Shown here in pieces: positions 54,156 through 63,144 of a DNA stretch of 64,000 nucleotides (its first letter is position 1; every line of letters starts with the position of its first letter). Under the pieces are notes generated by a model. That model ran no database searches, was not told where the DNA came from, and saw only the letters and a program-made list of their open reading frames with translations. The translations under genes and the position numbers were made by a program. This stretch comes from Aerococcus urinae (GTDB lineage Bacteria; Bacillota; Bacilli; Lactobacillales; Aerococcaceae): NCBI RefSeq assembly GCF_001543175.1, contig NZ_CP014161.1:62001-126000 (forward strand). Direction: 5' to 3'.

Positions 54156-54165
54156 AAATATTAAA

Positions 54166-54210
54166 GAGTAGTTCGGAGTAATTCGGAGTAGTTCGGAGTA
54201 GTTCGGAGCG
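54166..54210. repeat. 10-bp tandem repeat, four copies plus
   Basis: GAGTAGTTCG, GAGTAATTCG, GAGTAGTTCG, GAGTAGTTCG, then GAGCG, starting 11 bases after the AlbA_2 gene. A degenerate echo (GAGTAAGTT..AGAGTTCAGAGTAG) lies at about 54264-54290. The 54211-54408 stretch otherwise shows no gene. Confidence 0.9.
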
Positions 54211-54408
54211 TCTTACAATAATTTCCAATGCTTTCAGCTAATTAAAGCACTTTTTACAGGTTTAGAGTAAGTTGAAAGAGTTCAGAGTAGCATGTCTTTA
54301 TTGAGAGTGGTTTCTTAGAAATGTCTCCACTGTTTAGCAATTTTCATCAACTTCTTCCCCCTATCCCTCTGTGAATATGGTGTTGTTTATTTCATAGCAA
54401 AAGATAAT

Positions 54409-54460
54409 AGCGGTTTTCTGACAAAGCTTTAGTTGTGTAAGAATACCGCTTTTTGTTTTT
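54409..54460 (+). terminator. Probable terminator upstream of the two-component operon
   Basis: AGCGGTTTTCT / AGAATACCGCT stem (long loop) followed by TTTTTGTTTTTTT. Confidence 0.6.
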
Positions 54461-54543
54461 TTAAATAGTGAGATTACCTGATAGAATGGGAGTAAAGAAA
54501 TAGGATGACATGGAGGAACTGCTATCATTTAAGGAGGTTTGGC

Positions 54544-55185
54544 ATGAATTCCCTACTTTTAGTGGAAGATAATCCCATAATTGGCCAAGAGATCAGCGAC
54601 TTTTTGACCAATCACGGCTATCGGGTGAAGCTGGCAAGGAATTTTGCAGAAGGACAAGCAGCAGCTAGGCAATCGTATGATTTGGCTATCTTGGATTTAA
54701 ATTTGCCTGATGGGAATGGCTTTGATCTTTTGGAGTGCTTTTTACAGAATAATATTCAAGTGATTATTACCACCGTGGTTGATGATGTGGATTTTATCGC
54801 TAAAGCCCTCGATGCTGGCGCGTCGGACTATCTCACTAAGCCCTTTAATTTGAATATTTTGCGGGCCCGGATTGCGGCTTGCTTGAGGGACTTCGGGCAT
54901 ATGGAAGAGGACAGCGAATTAGTCCTTAAAGAAGACCAGGGAATGATTTATTATCAGGGGCAGGCGGTTGCTTTGACGGCTTTGGAATACCGGCTCTTGG
55001 CTCATTTTATCCGCCACCGAGGTCAACTTCTGACCCGGGACCAATTGCTGGATCGCTTCTGGGATGCCCGGCAAGCCTATGTGAATGACAATACCCTGAC
55101 CGCCACCATTAAGCGGATCCGCGACAAGACCTCCAAAGACCTGATTGAAACCGTCCGCGGCATCGGCTACAGGTTGAAGCTATGA
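54544..55185 (+). CDS. OmpR-family response regulator
   Basis: The start is ATG 54544 after AAGGAGG; upstream in-frame codons are not family-like. The 213-residue regulator has a receiver domain with phospho-acceptor Asp51 (LAILDLNLPDGNG) and Lys in DYLTKPFN, then an OmpR winged helix (ALTALEYRLLAHFIRHRGQL, ETVRGIGYRL). It is encoded with a histidine kinase and an FtsX-type ABC exporter, the layout of peptide-antibiotic sensing and resistance modules. Confidence 0.94.
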   Translation: MNSLLLVEDNPIIGQEISDFLTNHGYRVKLARNFAEGQAAARQSYDLAILDLNLPDGNGFDLLECFLQNNIQVIITTVVDDVDFIAKALDAGASDYLTKPFNLNILRARIAACLRDFGHMEEDSELVLKEDQGMIYYQGQAVALTALEYRLLAHFIRHRGQLLTRDQLLDRFWDARQAYVNDNTLTATIKRIRDKTSKDLIETVRGIGYRLKL

Positions 55186-56021
55186 TTTATATATTATGGC
55201 TTCTAAGCATACTTGCTGTAGTCTGCTGGTTGAAGTTCCACCGGCGCCGGCGGATTCAAGAGCTGACGGACCTGATCGACCAACTCTACCAGAAAGATTA
55301 TCAGATTCCCATGAAGCAGGATGATTTCTCCCAGTTGGAAGACCAGATCTATAAGTTATTCATTGAGTTGGTCGAAGAGAAAGAAAAGGTCCTTCATTTG
55401 TCCCAGACCCAGAGTCAAAATCTTGAAGACATTGCCCATCAGATTAAGACGCCGATTACAGGCATGCTCTTTGCCTTGGAAAATGATAAGACGGATCCGG
55501 CTACTTTCTCCCAGCAATTAAACCGCCTCAATGACTTGTCCAATGCTCTCTTGAAATTGGCCAGTCTGGATAATAACGTTGAGGGTTTCAAGTTGTCGCC
55601 AGTCCACTTAAGTGAAGTGATGGATTACGCCTTAGATATCTTAAGCGATGAGATTGAAGATCGTGAGATTAGTGTGGATATTGATCTCGGGGATAAGGTC
55701 ATGCTCGGCCACTTCAACTGGTTGAGCGAGGCCGTCATTAATATCTTAAAGAATGCCATCAACCAGGATCAAACGACTCATATCTGCTTGGAAGCGCGGG
55801 AGAATCCGATTTATCTGGAGCTATCCATACGTGATGATGGTGGGGGAATTGCTAAAGATAAGCAAAAGAAAATTTTCCAGCGTTTCTATAAAGACCCCGA
55901 TTCCAATGGCTTTGGGATTGGCCTAGCTATGGCTAAACGCATTGTCGAGAAACACCAGGGACAAATCAGCTGCCGAAATACTGAACACGGGGCAGAATTT
56001 ATCCTACAATTCTATAAGTGA
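55182..56021 (+). CDS. Sensor histidine kinase with minimal N terminus
   Basis: A 279-residue kinase overlapping the regulator gene by four bases. One short membrane segment (ILWLLSILAVVCWL) starts the protein, and there is no extracytoplasmic domain. The H-box is EDIAHQIKTPITGM (His86); N-box and G-boxes follow (NAINQ, RDDGGGIAK, GFGIGLAMAKRI). Lack of a sensor domain suggests that it is triggered through a membrane partner such as the FtsX-type permease encoded next to it, as in BceS systems (inference). Confidence 0.92.
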   Translation: MIYILWLLSILAVVCWLKFHRRRRIQELTDLIDQLYQKDYQIPMKQDDFSQLEDQIYKLFIELVEEKEKVLHLSQTQSQNLEDIAHQIKTPITGMLFALENDKTDPATFSQQLNRLNDLSNALLKLASLDNNVEGFKLSPVHLSEVMDYALDILSDEIEDREISVDIDLGDKVMLGHFNWLSEAVINILKNAINQDQTTHICLEARENPIYLELSIRDDGGGIAKDKQKKIFQRFYKDPDSNGFGIGLAMAKRIVEKHQGQISCRNTEHGAEFILQFYK

Positions 56022-56111
56022 GAGGGAAATAATCGCGGAGGCAATTTTTTTATCTGTTTTGTCACCGACTTGTCATTTTCATTGGCTATAGTCAAACTAG
56101 GAGGAGATCTT

Positions 56112-56792
56112 ATGGAAATACTTCGAGTCGACAATTTGACCAAGATTTATGGCCAAGGAGAAAAGCAAGTACGGGCCGTCGATGGGGTAAATTTGTCCGT
56201 CAATCGAGGAGAGCTGATCGCTATTGTCGGGCCGAGTGGATCGGGGAAGTCTACCCTGCTCCATATGCTTGGTGGGGTGGACCGACCCAATGTGGGAAAG
56301 ATACTCATTGAAGGGTCCGATATTGCCAGCTATTCGTCAAAGGAAATGGCCCTGTTCCGGCGGCGCAAGGTGGGGTTGATCTACCAGTTCTACAACCTCA
56401 TCCCCAATCTGACCGTGGCACACAATATTAAACTGCCCCTGAAGTTAGATGGCCGCCAGGTGGATGACGCCTTCTTTAATGATTTGGTGACCAAGTTGGG
56501 CTTATCCGATAAGTTAAAGGCCTTTCCGAGTGAGCTATCAGGAGGCCAGGAGCAGCGTGTGGCCGTGGCCCGCAGCCTGATCTACCGGCCTTCCATCATC
56601 TTAGCGGATGAACCGACCGGGAACCTGGACCGGAAGAACTCTCAGGAGATTATTGACCTTTTGAAGTACTTCAACCAGACCCTCAAGCAGACTATCTTGA
56701 TCATCACCCACGATGAAAATCTGGCTCTTCAAACCCAGCGGATTATCACCATGGTCGACGGGGCTATCGTAGGAGATGAGCCCAATGAATAA
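56112..56792 (+). CDS. ABC transporter ATPase, LolD/BceA type
   Basis: The start is ATG 56112 after AGGAGGAG; a TTG further upstream (56070) is not needed. The 226-residue ATPase has Walker A GPSGSGKST, signature LSGGQEQRVA, Walker B IILADEPTGNLD and H-loop ITHDENLA. It belongs to the MacB/LolD/Bce group that works with FtsX-type permeases. The preceding 90 bases include a possible promoter region (TTGTCA) separating it from the kinase gene. Confidence 0.93.
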   Translation: MEILRVDNLTKIYGQGEKQVRAVDGVNLSVNRGELIAIVGPSGSGKSTLLHMLGGVDRPNVGKILIEGSDIASYSSKEMALFRRRKVGLIYQFYNLIPNLTVAHNIKLPLKLDGRQVDDAFFNDLVTKLGLSDKLKAFPSELSGGQEQRVAVARSLIYRPSIILADEPTGNLDRKNSQEIIDLLKYFNQTLKQTILIITHDENLALQTQRIITMVDGAIVGDEPNE

Positions 56793-59220
56793 GAAGAATT
56801 TACCAATTTTCATTTCACTTTTGATTGTTAGCCTCTTTTTCACGGTGATTTTTTACTATGCTTATACCAATATTTCGTCAAGTAACCGCCAGTTGAAAGC
56901 AACAAATTTCTACCATGCCCGCTTGTCGGAAGACCTGTCCCAGGAAGAGATCGAGAAACTCAACCAAGTGGAAGCCATTGAGCTTGTAGGTGGGACTTCT
57001 GCCAGGGCCCACAGTGCTAAATACAAGGATCATCTCATTTCCATGGTGGGACAGGATGTGCAAGTCAATCAGATGCGGGAAGAGTCCTATTTGTTGGCTG
57101 GGCGCTTTCCCGAGTCGGCGGATGAAATCGTCCTGAATGAATCTCTGGTTAAGCAGGAAGACCTGACCCTAGGCGATGAGCTAGTGATCGAGCTAGGAGA
57201 CCGTCAGGTGGACGGGGAGACGATCGATGCCCGGTCCACATATACCGCTGAAGAAAGCTTTGAGACCAAAGAAAGGCGTCATTATACCCTGGTGGGTGTC
57301 TACAAAGATTTCTATAATGAAAATTTGAAAATCAATTATGGTCTCCCCTTGGTGGCTGATGATGAAGAATTGATCCCTTTGATCACTTTCCATGACTTCA
57401 AGGCAGCCTACGCCCAGCGCGAGACCATCCAAGACGAGATCCAAAGCTTGCTAGGGAAAGAAGTAGAATTGGACTTTAATGACTCCCTGGTCCGCTACTA
57501 TGGTCTGGACGTCAGCCAAAGTAAAAATCTGATGACCCAGCTTGTCAATGCCTTATCCCTTCTCCTATGTATGGGGATCTTTGTCTTCTTTATCAAAAAT
57601 ATTTTCTGGGTCTGGGGCGTGCGCAAGATTCGTGAGCTCTCCATGTATAAATCCATCGGCTCGACGGACTTTCAAATCTATCTCTTGCTGGTGAAAGGGG
57701 CAGTCACGGTCTCCGTCCTGCCCGTTTTAATCGGCCATGTCCTGGGCTTCTTCCTTATTCGTTATCTCTTTGAAGTTGCCAATAGCGGCAAGGCTGAAGT
57801 GGTTTTCTTTAACCAGGTTCACTTTAACTGGATCTTGTCTCTGGTCATTATCCCGGTGGCCTTAGCCGTTGTCTTAGTAGCGGTCATCTATCCAGCGCGT
57901 AAAATTGCCAAAATCGATATTATTGAAGGCCTCAAGGGGAATTTTAACTTCTCTAAAAGACGAGGCAAAAAAAGAAATCCTAATCTTTGGAAAGAACTTC
58001 GACTGAACAATATGGCCAGTATAAAGTCCCAGCGCTATATCTCAGCTATTGGCATCCTCATTGTGGCCATCTTTTGCATTGTCTATGCCATCGCTGACTA
58101 CAATCGGGACTTCTACGCCTTTGATGATGGCTACGATCTCACGGTCCACTACTACAATGACACCGGTGACTTGCCCGCTATCCTGCCCGAAATTCTAGCT
58201 GACTATGAGGGTGAGGGCTATATTTCTAAGGAAAAGAACCTGGCCATTGAACCTAACTTAGAGCTCTCACAGGCCGCTCAATCACTGGGCCTGGATGAGC
58301 AATTGAAGCAAATGATGGCTGACACCAAGCCCCTATACATCAGGGGAATTCTGGTCGCCCTCGAAAATGACGACCTCCAGAAACTGGGTGGCAGCCCAGG
58401 GGAATTTACCCTCTACAACCAGGTCCAAGCAGACCCCAACGAGCCCCTTGCCCAGGCTGAAAAAGTGCCGTATTTTGATCATCCTGATCAATTAGACATT
58501 AGTATTAATGAGAAGCAGCGAAGCCTTTCCATTGCGCACAGCATTGATGATCTTGGCCCTTACCGGACCCGGCTCCTGCCCTTTACCGTCATGGTCTATA
58601 CAGATTTTGAGACTTATCAAGAGCTGATGGAAGAGGTTCAAGACGATAAAAATTATAATTATCCCTTCGAAATGAAGCTCAAGTTAGCCAAGGGAGAAGC
58701 TGGTCGGGCCAAGGAGGAAATTACCAGCCGCATCGAAAATACCATAGCTTATAATGAAAGTTTCAAGGTCTTTACAGATGAGGAGATCCAGGACGAACAG
58801 TTTACAGATATTCAAAGCTTCAAGCTGATTATCTATGGGATTGCGGCCATCATCTTCCTGATGAATATCACCAACGGCTATTCCTCCATCAACCTGAGCT
58901 TGATGAGCCGGCGCAAAGAAATTGGAACCCTCTATTCGATTGGAATGGATGTCCAGGCTTTGAGAAAGCACTTCAGTCGCGAATTTCTCTTCGAACAAGG
59001 GAAGTCCTTCTTCTTGTCTGCCCTGATTACTTTAGGGATTATGCTAGGAATCGCTGGGCTATTCAAGAGCGTCGATATGAAGGCCTTAATTTTATACTTC
59101 CCCTACTTAGTCTTCCTGGGCTTTTCACTCTTAGTTTATGGCTTGAACTTGTTAATTTACTGGACAGGTCTCAGTGCTATTCTAAACCATGAACCGATTG
59201 ATTTGATCCGAGGAATATAA
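56785..59220 (+). CDS. FtsX-family ABC transporter permease
   Basis: An 811-residue permease. ATG 56785 is chosen because AGGAG (56771-56775) is nine bases from it; ATG 56776 directly abuts the ribosome-binding site. Layout: N-terminal membrane helix, extracytoplasmic MacB-like domain (about 40-250), three helices, a basic loop (FNFSKRRGKKRN), a further helix, a second extracytoplasmic domain, and three C-terminal helices. The FtsX signature is twice present (RKIRELSMYKSIGST, RRKEIGTLYSIGMD). Ten-helix permeases of this size act in antimicrobial peptide resistance in BceAB systems. Confidence 0.9.
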   Translation: MNKKNLPIFISLLIVSLFFTVIFYYAYTNISSSNRQLKATNFYHARLSEDLSQEEIEKLNQVEAIELVGGTSARAHSAKYKDHLISMVGQDVQVNQMREESYLLAGRFPESADEIVLNESLVKQEDLTLGDELVIELGDRQVDGETIDARSTYTAEESFETKERRHYTLVGVYKDFYNENLKINYGLPLVADDEELIPLITFHDFKAAYAQRETIQDEIQSLLGKEVELDFNDSLVRYYGLDVSQSKNLMTQLVNALSLLLCMGIFVFFIKNIFWVWGVRKIRELSMYKSIGSTDFQIYLLLVKGAVTVSVLPVLIGHVLGFFLIRYLFEVANSGKAEVVFFNQVHFNWILSLVIIPVALAVVLVAVIYPARKIAKIDIIEGLKGNFNFSKRRGKKRNPNLWKELRLNNMASIKSQRYISAIGILIVAIFCIVYAIADYNRDFYAFDDGYDLTVHYYNDTGDLPAILPEILADYEGEGYISKEKNLAIEPNLELSQAAQSLGLDEQLKQMMADTKPLYIRGILVALENDDLQKLGGSPGEFTLYNQVQADPNEPLAQAEKVPYFDHPDQLDISINEKQRSLSIAHSIDDLGPYRTRLLPFTVMVYTDFETYQELMEEVQDDKNYNYPFEMKLKLAKGEAGRAKEEITSRIENTIAYNESFKVFTDEEIQDEQFTDIQSFKLIIYGIAAIIFLMNITNGYSSINLSLMSRRKEIGTLYSIGMDVQALRKHFSREFLFEQGKSFFLSALITLGIMLGIAGLFKSVDMKALILYFPYLVFLGFSLLVYGLNLLIYWTGLSAILNHEPIDLIRGI

Positions 59221-59238
59221 TAAATCACTGAATAAAAT

Positions 59239-59282
59239 AACCGACTTTCTGAGCCTTTTAGGACGAAGGGAGTCGGTTTTTG
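59239..59282 (+). terminator. Terminator after the FtsX-type exporter
   Basis: AACCGACT / AGTCGGTT stem followed by TTTTTG. Confidence 0.8.
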
Positions 59283-59501
59283 TTAATGGTAAATTTATTT
59301 TTTACGATTACGGGGTCGTTTCATCTAAGTTTATTTATTCAATGGAATGCATGTTGGCTAGATTAAATTAAAAATGTGTTTCTAGCAATAAATGCCTATG
59401 CAACAAGGATTGCAACCGCTAATTGACTGATTGTCAAGTGCGCTTGATAGTGGATAAGTGGTTAATATTGTAGACTGATTTGTGAAAGGAAGTGAATAGC
59501 C

Positions 59502-60498
59502 ATGACCTTAGCAGATAAAATATTAGATCTTTGTAAAAAGCGAGGTTGGTCACAAGAGAAACTCGCCGAAAAAATTCAGGTCTCTAGACAGTCCGTTTCT
59601 AAATGGGAATCGAGTCAATCAATACCGGATATGAAACGAGTGGCCGAATTGAGCCAGATTTTTGGCGTGAGCATTGACTATTTGATCAAAGATGATATCG
59701 AAGAGTCAGAGGGAGGACGAGTTGAGGACAAGGAGAGCGACGCCCACTTTGTTTCCATGGAGGAAGCTAATGACTATTTAAAATTTAAAGAAAAGAATCA
59801 AAGTGGGATGGCTAACGCTATTTCTTTATTTATCCTATCGCCTATTATTTTGATTATCTTATTGGGATTAACCAAGGCCGGCTACTTATCATTAACAGAA
59901 GGTGCAGCAATTAGCTTAGGGGTAATCGTTCTCTTAATCACAGTAGCTTATGGTATTTATCGCTTGATTCTTTCGATTCAAAAAGAAGAAGCTTTTGAAT
60001 ATCTTGAAAAGGAAGCCATTGAAACTGAATATGGTGTGACAAGTATGGTCGAAAAAAGGGTAGATGAGTTCCGGCCCAATTATTATCGAGGACTAGGTTT
60101 GGATGTCGGTCTAATCATTATGGGCGGTATTCCATTAGTTTCATCAGTACTTATTCAAGAACCTTATGAAGCTGTGACTAGTTTGACTCCTATTTTGACC
60201 TTAGTATTTCTTGCTTGGGGGATTAACTTGTTGATTCGAGTTGGAATACCTTGGGAAGCATACAAGGTACTATTGAGTGAGGGAGATTATTCATTATTTA
60301 GAAAGTATTATCGCCAGAAAATGGGCCCTATTACAAGTATCTACTGGCCTTTCGGTAGCTTTGATTTATATCGCTACTGGTCTGATTTGGGGTGTTTGGC
60401 GCACCAATTATATTATTTGGCCACTGGCAGCCCTAACTTATTTCATTCTAGCTTTAGTGATGGAGACTATATATAAGAAGGAATATGAAAGTAAATAG
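59502..60498 (+). pseudogene. XRE-HTH protein with membrane domain, frameshifted near its C terminus
   Basis: The first frame (ATG 59502, ribosome-binding site AAGGAAG) gives an XRE helix-turn-helix (LADKILDLCKKRGWSQEKLA, QVSRQSVSKWESSQSIPDM), a linker, and membrane segments. It goes out of frame after GPITSIYWP and ends at 60476. The family-like end (VALIYIATGLIWGVW, then NYIIWPLAALTYFILALV) is in another frame to 60498. A single missing base at about 60351 (GGCCTTTCGG) explains it. Related proteins pair DNA binding with a membrane domain and probably sense membrane conditions. It may be functional without the last helices or be a sequencing error. Confidence 0.85.
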
Positions 60499-60626
60499 AA
60501 ACCTTAAATGACTTGGGCATGATGCTTTGCTAGTTTGTTTTCTCGTGATAAGCTAAAAATGGAAATTGTAACTCGTGGGGAAGTGACTAAAGCTTTTCCA
60601 CTATTCCCTTAAGGAGGTTACTGATC

Positions 60627-61049
60627 ATGAAGTCATTGAAAGAATTAGAAGAAGCTCATCAGGCCGCCCAAGAAGTCCTGATTCATTTAGATAAGGGAAT
60701 TGAATTACTCCAATCGGCCTCCAAATGGGGGATGTGGGATTTACTGGGTGGTGACTTTCTGCCTAGTTTAATCAAGCGGCGCAGAATTCAGGCGGCAAAC
60801 CAAGAAATTGAGTCCCTGGCCCAGTCCTTAAGATATTTAAACCAAGAATTAGCGGATGTCAGCATGGCCTTGCCCCAAGGAATGAGTGATGGACTGAAAG
60901 ACAATTTTTTGGATACTTGGTTTGACAATGTCTTTACGGATGCGAGGGTTCAATCAGATATCAAAGACCAGCTCCAAGCCATGCAAAGGATGCGCCGGTC
61001 GATTAGTCAAGTAAAGGCCAACTTAGGTCAGCAAATTAAAGAATATTAG
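60627..61049 (+). CDS. Hypothetical helical protein, 140 residues
   Basis: Ribosome-binding site AAGGAGG. A soluble, Gln- and Leu-rich helical protein with a conserved-looking segment (ASKWGMWDLLGGDFLPSLIK, then RRRIQAANQEIESLAQSL) and coiled-coil tendency. Related small proteins without known function occur in other Lactobacillales; I cannot assign a role. Monocistronic, ending at a bidirectional terminator. Confidence 0.7.
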   Translation: MKSLKELEEAHQAAQEVLIHLDKGIELLQSASKWGMWDLLGGDFLPSLIKRRRIQAANQEIESLAQSLRYLNQELADVSMALPQGMSDGLKDNFLDTWFDNVFTDARVQSDIKDQLQAMQRMRRSISQVKANLGQQIKEY

Positions 61050-61055
61050 CCAAGC

Positions 61056-61105
61056 AAAAAAGACGAACTGACCTGTTCTTTGTGAGCAGGGAGTTCGTCT
61101 TTTTA
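61056..61105. terminator. Bidirectional terminator between convergent genes
   Basis: AAAAAGACGAACT / AGTTCGTCTTTTT stem with an imperfect inner part. Confidence 0.88.
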
Positions 61106-61120
61106 TTGTTTACACTTGAC

Positions 61121-62338
61121 TTAAGCTTGATACTGACCTCTGGCTTTGGGCCAAACTGCTTCTTGACCAGGTTTATCTACTAATTTCTTACCCCAAGTTT
61201 CGAGGACTTGGTTGACATAGGGGAGGATATTATGACAGTATTCCACACAGCCGATGTAGTGGCCGTCTGCGTCATAGATTCCCTTAAAGGTACAGATAAT
61301 CCATTCCCCAGGTGAGGTGGACGAAATAAAGTGTTTTTCACTAGTCTTCTCTTTGTTCTTGAGAGCAGCTAGGATACTTTTGACGGTTTCATGTTCCGCT
61401 TCTGGATAGTTATAGTTAATGTCTAATCCCACTGAGGTCACGGTTTTAGGGTTGAGCATTTCATCAACATCGTTCTTATAATTGAAATAAAGCAGGCGGT
61501 CTTCCTGGTCATAGTAGGCGACTTCGACAGGGATCTGCTTTAAGAAATGGTTCAAGTGAGACACCGTGAGAATACCGCGGTCTAAGCAGACATAATCATG
61601 ACCTGTTGCTGGCTCTTTAACTTCCACTTTTTGAGCCAACCAGTTATTATCTGGGTAGATTTGGCTTTCCAAGCGGTGGGGGGCTTGGGATCCCTGGGTC
61701 CAGTCGTCAAACTTCTTATCAACAAAGCGTGATGAGCGACTGTCTAAGATTACTTGAGGTTTAGACTTAGGATCAGCGGCCTCGTCATCGACCATCTCCT
61801 GGCCGGTCATCTGACAATAATAGTCAACAATAGGTAAGTTATCTTGGACCCATTCCATGGTGCCTTCGTAGCTCCCGTCCGGGTTGTAAAAAGCTCGGTG
61901 GTTATGGGTCACAAAACGTTCTGTTTCACTCCAATTAGACCGTAGGACCACCCGAGGAACTTGGTGAGTTCGCATTTCATAGATGAGTTTGGCAACACTT
62001 TCGGCCACTCTTTCGGGGTGGATGTTGAAGAGGGCTTCACCGACTGCTTCAGGGTTCCGTTTGGCTACCATGTCTTCTTTGGGCTTGTGACGGTTGTAGA
62101 AGAGATATTGGTTATTGGCGTCGCAAGTAGTTACCTCATGGTCAATATTGGCCAAGAGCTGATTAATTTGGTTAACGCTTAATACCCCACAGTCGAGTTT
62201 GACGGTATCACTGCCACGAACTGCTTGGGTTTTCTCGGCGGCGACTTCCACCCAATTATCAAGCGAGCGGTCAATATCAGTGATCAGGCTTTCCACGGGG
62301 TGTTCTACTTTAAGATCTTCAAGGTCTGTATATTTCAA
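61121..62338 (-). CDS. Double PAS domain protein linked to an iron-type ABC importer
   Basis: A 405-residue soluble protein with two related halves. Residues 49-175 (CGVLSVNQINQLLANIDHEV ... YNPDGSYEGTMEWVQDNLP) are mirrored by residues 253-375 (RGILTVSHLNHFLKQIPVEV ... YDADGHYIGCVEYCHNILP). Both look like the PAS domain found at the end of DUF438 proteins. No kinase, cyclase or DNA-binding domain is attached. The gene begins 26 bases after the importer ATPase on the same strand, so it is the operon's last gene. A heme- or cofactor-binding or sensing role linked to iron uptake is an inference. Ribosome-binding site AAAGGAAGG. Confidence 0.75.
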   Translation of the reverse strand: MKYTDLEDLKVEHPVESLITDIDRSLDNWVEVAAEKTQAVRGSDTVKLDCGVLSVNQINQLLANIDHEVTTCDANNQYLFYNRHKPKEDMVAKRNPEAVGEALFNIHPERVAESVAKLIYEMRTHQVPRVVLRSNWSETERFVTHNHRAFYNPDGSYEGTMEWVQDNLPIVDYYCQMTGQEMVDDEAADPKSKPQVILDSRSSRFVDKKFDDWTQGSQAPHRLESQIYPDNNWLAQKVEVKEPATGHDYVCLDRGILTVSHLNHFLKQIPVEVAYYDQEDRLLYFNYKNDVDEMLNPKTVTSVGLDINYNYPEAEHETVKSILAALKNKEKTSEKHFISSTSPGEWIICTFKGIYDADGHYIGCVEYCHNILPYVNQVLETWGKKLVDKPGQEAVWPKARGQYQA

Positions 62339-62364
62339 TGCTTGGCCTTCCTTTCTTTGATGGC

Positions 62365-63138
62365 TTAATAAAAGTCTAAAACAAAGTGACCTTTTGGATG
62401 ATGGAGACGGTCGGAGTGTACTTGGTAGGTTTCTTCAATGGTGGATTCGCTGAGGACCTCTGCGGGTTTTCCACCGGCCATTAACTTACCCTCAGAGAGC
62501 AGGTAGGCATAATCGCAGTAGCGTAAGACCTGGTTGAGGTCGTGGAGTATCATGACCACGGTCAGCCCCTTTTCTTCATTCAGTCGACCAATGAGATTGA
62601 GAAAGTGAATCTGGTTTCGGATATCCAGATAGGTCGTCGGTTCATCGAGAAAGAGGAGGTCAGGCTCTTGGGCCAAAGCTAAGGCTAGCCAGACTAACTG
62701 CCTTTGGCCACCAGAGAGCTCCTTGAGTTGTTTATCCCGATAATCACTTAAGCCTACCATGTCGATCACTTGCTTGACAATTGCTTGGTCTTCCTTAGAA
62801 CCATGGTCTAGCCAAGTCTGGTAAGGGCTCCTCCCCAGATTCACAATATCAAAAACAGACAATAATAATTGGTTGCGGTGGCTTTGTTGGACCACGGCGA
62901 TCTTTTTGGCGCGTTCTTTTAAGGGAATAGTATGTAAGTCCTGTCCTTCAAAAATCACTTGGCCACTCTCTAAGGTCTTGCGCCCATTGAGGCAGTCGAA
63001 GAGGGTGGTCTTACCTGACCCGTTAGGACCGATTAAGCCGGTGATGCTTCCCGCTTCAATACCCAGCGAAATATGACTCAAGTGAAAGTCAGACTGTCTT
63101 CCATAAGAATAGCTGATATCTTTGGCTGTTAATAAGAT
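62365..63138 (-). CDS. Iron-siderophore/heme/B12 type ABC importer ATPase
   Basis: A FecE/FhuC/BtuD-like ATPase with Walker A GPNGSGKTT, Q-loop, signature LSGGQRQLVWLALALAQEPDL (shortened here: LSGGQRQ), Walker B LLFLDEPTTYLD and ILHDLNQ. The normal N terminus (LLTAKDISYSYGRQ, holding the A-loop Tyr) is present in frame only if translation starts at ATC (63138), nine bases after GGAGG. The first ATG/GTG/TTG-type codon in frame is TTG at 63081, which would remove that strand. A GTG overlapping the permease stop is one base out of frame. The start is therefore uncertain: rare ATC start, or a one-base error. Confidence 0.9.
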   Translation of the reverse strand: MLLTAKDISYSYGRQSDFHLSHISLGIEAGSITGLIGPNGSGKTTLFDCLNGRKTLESGQVIFEGQDLHTIPLKERAKKIAVVQQSHRNQLLLSVFDIVNLGRSPYQTWLDHGSKEDQAIVKQVIDMVGLSDYRDKQLKELSGGQRQLVWLALALAQEPDLLFLDEPTTYLDIRNQIHFLNLIGRLNEEKGLTVVMILHDLNQVLRYCDYAYLLSEGKLMAGGKPAEVLSESTIEETYQVHSDRLHHPKGHFVLDFY

Positions 63139-63144
63139 CGTCGA

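Noticed and set aside
54166-54210. Tandem decamers considered as a CRISPR or plasmid iteron origin
   Set aside because: No spacers, units of only 10 bases, and no replication initiator gene next to them; kept only as a repeat.
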